Below are positions 5,401-5,619 of a stretch of DNA of 5,619 nt, piece after piece (position 1 is the first letter of the stretch; each line of letters opens with the position of its first letter). This DNA is from JANOBD01 sp031411495 (GTDB lineage Bacteria; Planctomycetota; Phycisphaerae; Tepidisphaerales; Tepidisphaeraceae). The position numbers and the translations under genes are program-made. The DNA lies in NCBI GenBank assembly GCA_031411495.1, contig JANOBD010000161.1, forward strand, positions 1 through 5,619, in the 5' to 3' direction. The notes beneath the pieces are model-generated. The model had not been told where the DNA came from. It worked only from the letters and a program-made list of their open reading frames with translations, and made no database searches.

Positions 5401-5619
5401 GACGTGTTTGAGCAAGTCGCGCCGGCCCAGGGGCGCATCGTCCTTTGACGCGTACCACTTGTCGGCTTCGACGTCGTGCCAGATGCCCTGCGGATGATCC
5501 GCGCAGTAGTAGCCGGGATAGAGAACGTACTGGTACACCCAGCCGAGCCCGGTCGCGTCCGGCCCGAGCTTGGGCTGCACATTGGCGGGCAGACGATCGC
5601 GGGCGAAGTTTAAATACTC
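2500..5619 (-). CDS. cusA: CusA-type heavy-metal RND efflux pump, N-terminus beyond window edge
   Basis: This is the inner-membrane, proton-driven pump of a tripartite Cu(I)/Ag(I) exporter. The visible part has 1039 residues, numbered here from the first codon at 5619. A GTG at 5580 is not the start, because the frame continues to the edge with EYLNFARDRLPANVQPKLGP, matching CusA near residue 115. About 110 residues, including the first membrane helix, are missing. Membrane helices fall at about 300-319, 322-344, 349-371, 401-423, 435-460 and 490-508, then 867-885, 889-912, 918-941, 976-996 and 1003-1029. The proton-relay residues D365 (VMVDSAVVMIEN), E933 (DAETGQVMLL) and K976 (RPKTMTV) match CusA D405, E939 and K984. 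M528, M578 and M666 match the substrate methionines M573, M623 and M672, favouring Cu/Ag over Zn/Co. Three insertions relative to E. coli CusA stand out: residues about 34-93 (Cys/His, HMBD-like), about 195-213, and about 586-646 (Trp-rich). No frameshift is seen. The fusion protein and outer-membrane partners probably lie to the right. Confidence 0.93.
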   Translation of the reverse strand, partial: EYLNFARDRLPANVQPKLGPDATGLGWVYQYVLYPGYYCADHPQGIWHDVEADKWYASKDDAPLGRRDLLKHVRAFERQGTCPLDGRPLVGSDQDLASLRSLQDWYMRFPLTSVAGVSEVVSLGGFVKQYQVILDPQRLQAFGLSTPDVMMALQRSNNDVGGSVIEQAENELMVRSRGYLRGVEDIQSVVIRSTNTMGKAADANPGRMGAADRGTPVLIRDVAEVQIGGEMRRGIGELDGRGEAVGGIMVSRFGENAYQVIKDAKSKLAELEAGLPPGVFVKSTYDRSSLIDRAVGTLREAVIECLIVTALICIVFLFHFRSALVAILVLPIGLLASILVMNLMGINANIMSLGGLALAIGVMVDSAVVMIENAHKHLEEAQRSGTTQSRAQIILHAAQEVGPSLFFSLVIITVSFLPIFVLGEQSGRLFKPLAYTKTFAIAAGAILGITVVPVLMVLLIRGRIPTEERNPLNRWSQKLYEPFFWAAMRHPVVTILITLGLAASTIYPIKKLGSEFMPPLDEGDLLYMPTVDPSVSVTKAKELLQQTNKLISSFPEVLSVHGKIGRAETATDPAPLSMIETVVQLQTDRSKWRTRPVAHFFSSWPDWAKWPLKKTFWPESRPIDIQELKFGWTDPDGTFHPGLNDAVSFPGMANAWPYPIENRINMLSTGIKTPVGIKVMGPNLDELSRLADEAANIVRTIPGTLSAYPERTTGGFYLDFDIDRAEISRYGLTVSDVQDVIQSAIGGMNVTTIVDGPARYPLNLRYARELRDDPDALRQVLVRTTGGAQIPLGQLCAIAIHPGPPMIRSENAELAAFVYVDIAGRDLGGYVGEARRAIADQLKLPPGYHVEWSGQFEYLEAANARLSIVIPLTIALIVLLLYMSNGSWFRVGVVMLAVPFSMIGAFWLLWALDYNMSLAVWVGIIALLGVDAETGQVMLLYLDTSFEKFKSAGRMRNRFDLLAAIHEGAVKRIRPKTMTVATEIIGLLPLLWAVGTGADVTRRLVAPLVGGITVSFVMELLVYPVIFYLFKRWQNPQVR

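Noticed and set aside
5578..5580. GTG as the start codon of the pump gene
   Set aside because: The frame stays open to the window edge and the 13 upstream codons match CusA. The true start is outside.

Overview
The window is GC-rich, tightly coding bacterial DNA. It probably comes from a Planctomycetota (Phycisphaerae-like) chromosome. That placement is an inference from gene content: a response regulator with an N-terminal excisionase/BldC-type helix-turn-helix, a secreted PDZ protein with a short charged C-terminal module, and an 85-residue orphan protein of a kind I associate with planctomycetes. There is no rRNA, tRNA, CRISPR array or intact insertion sequence, so the lineage is not proven.

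Layout from left to right. A strong intrinsic terminator (1-30, plus strand) closes a gene lying outside the window. The minus-strand gene 175-738 encodes a DNA-binding response regulator. A 366-base divergent spacer (739-1104) follows. It holds a hairpin with a U-tract in the regulator's presumed leader, a 9-bp direct repeat flanking that hairpin, and a compact knot of interleaved inverted repeats at 925-978. The plus-strand gene 1105-1905 encodes an exported PDZ-domain protein and is followed by one good intrinsic terminator (1908-1935) and a second long hairpin (1985-2019). A 333-base spacer then carries regularly spaced ACCGT/ACGGT half-sites and a -10-like element so close to the next ATG that the mRNA may be leaderless. 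The small gene 2239-2496 encodes an 85-residue conserved-looking protein of unknown role. It meets, tail to tail with 3 bases between stop codons, a large minus-strand gene (2500-5619) for a CusA-type heavy-metal RND efflux pump whose N-terminus lies beyond the right edge.

The genes do not form one obvious pathway. The cusA-like gene belongs to an operon continuing to the right, where a membrane-fusion protein and an outer-membrane factor would be expected. The regulator and the PDZ protein are divergently arranged and may share control elements in their spacer, but nothing shows a functional link. The most notable observation is that the pump carries, inside its periplasmic porter domain, an insertion resembling an expanded and degenerate heavy-metal-binding (HMBD-like) Cys/His module, plus a second Trp-rich insertion near the substrate site. 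The three substrate methionines and the proton-relay residues of CusA are intact. I did not find convincing evidence of a wholly new multi-gene system.
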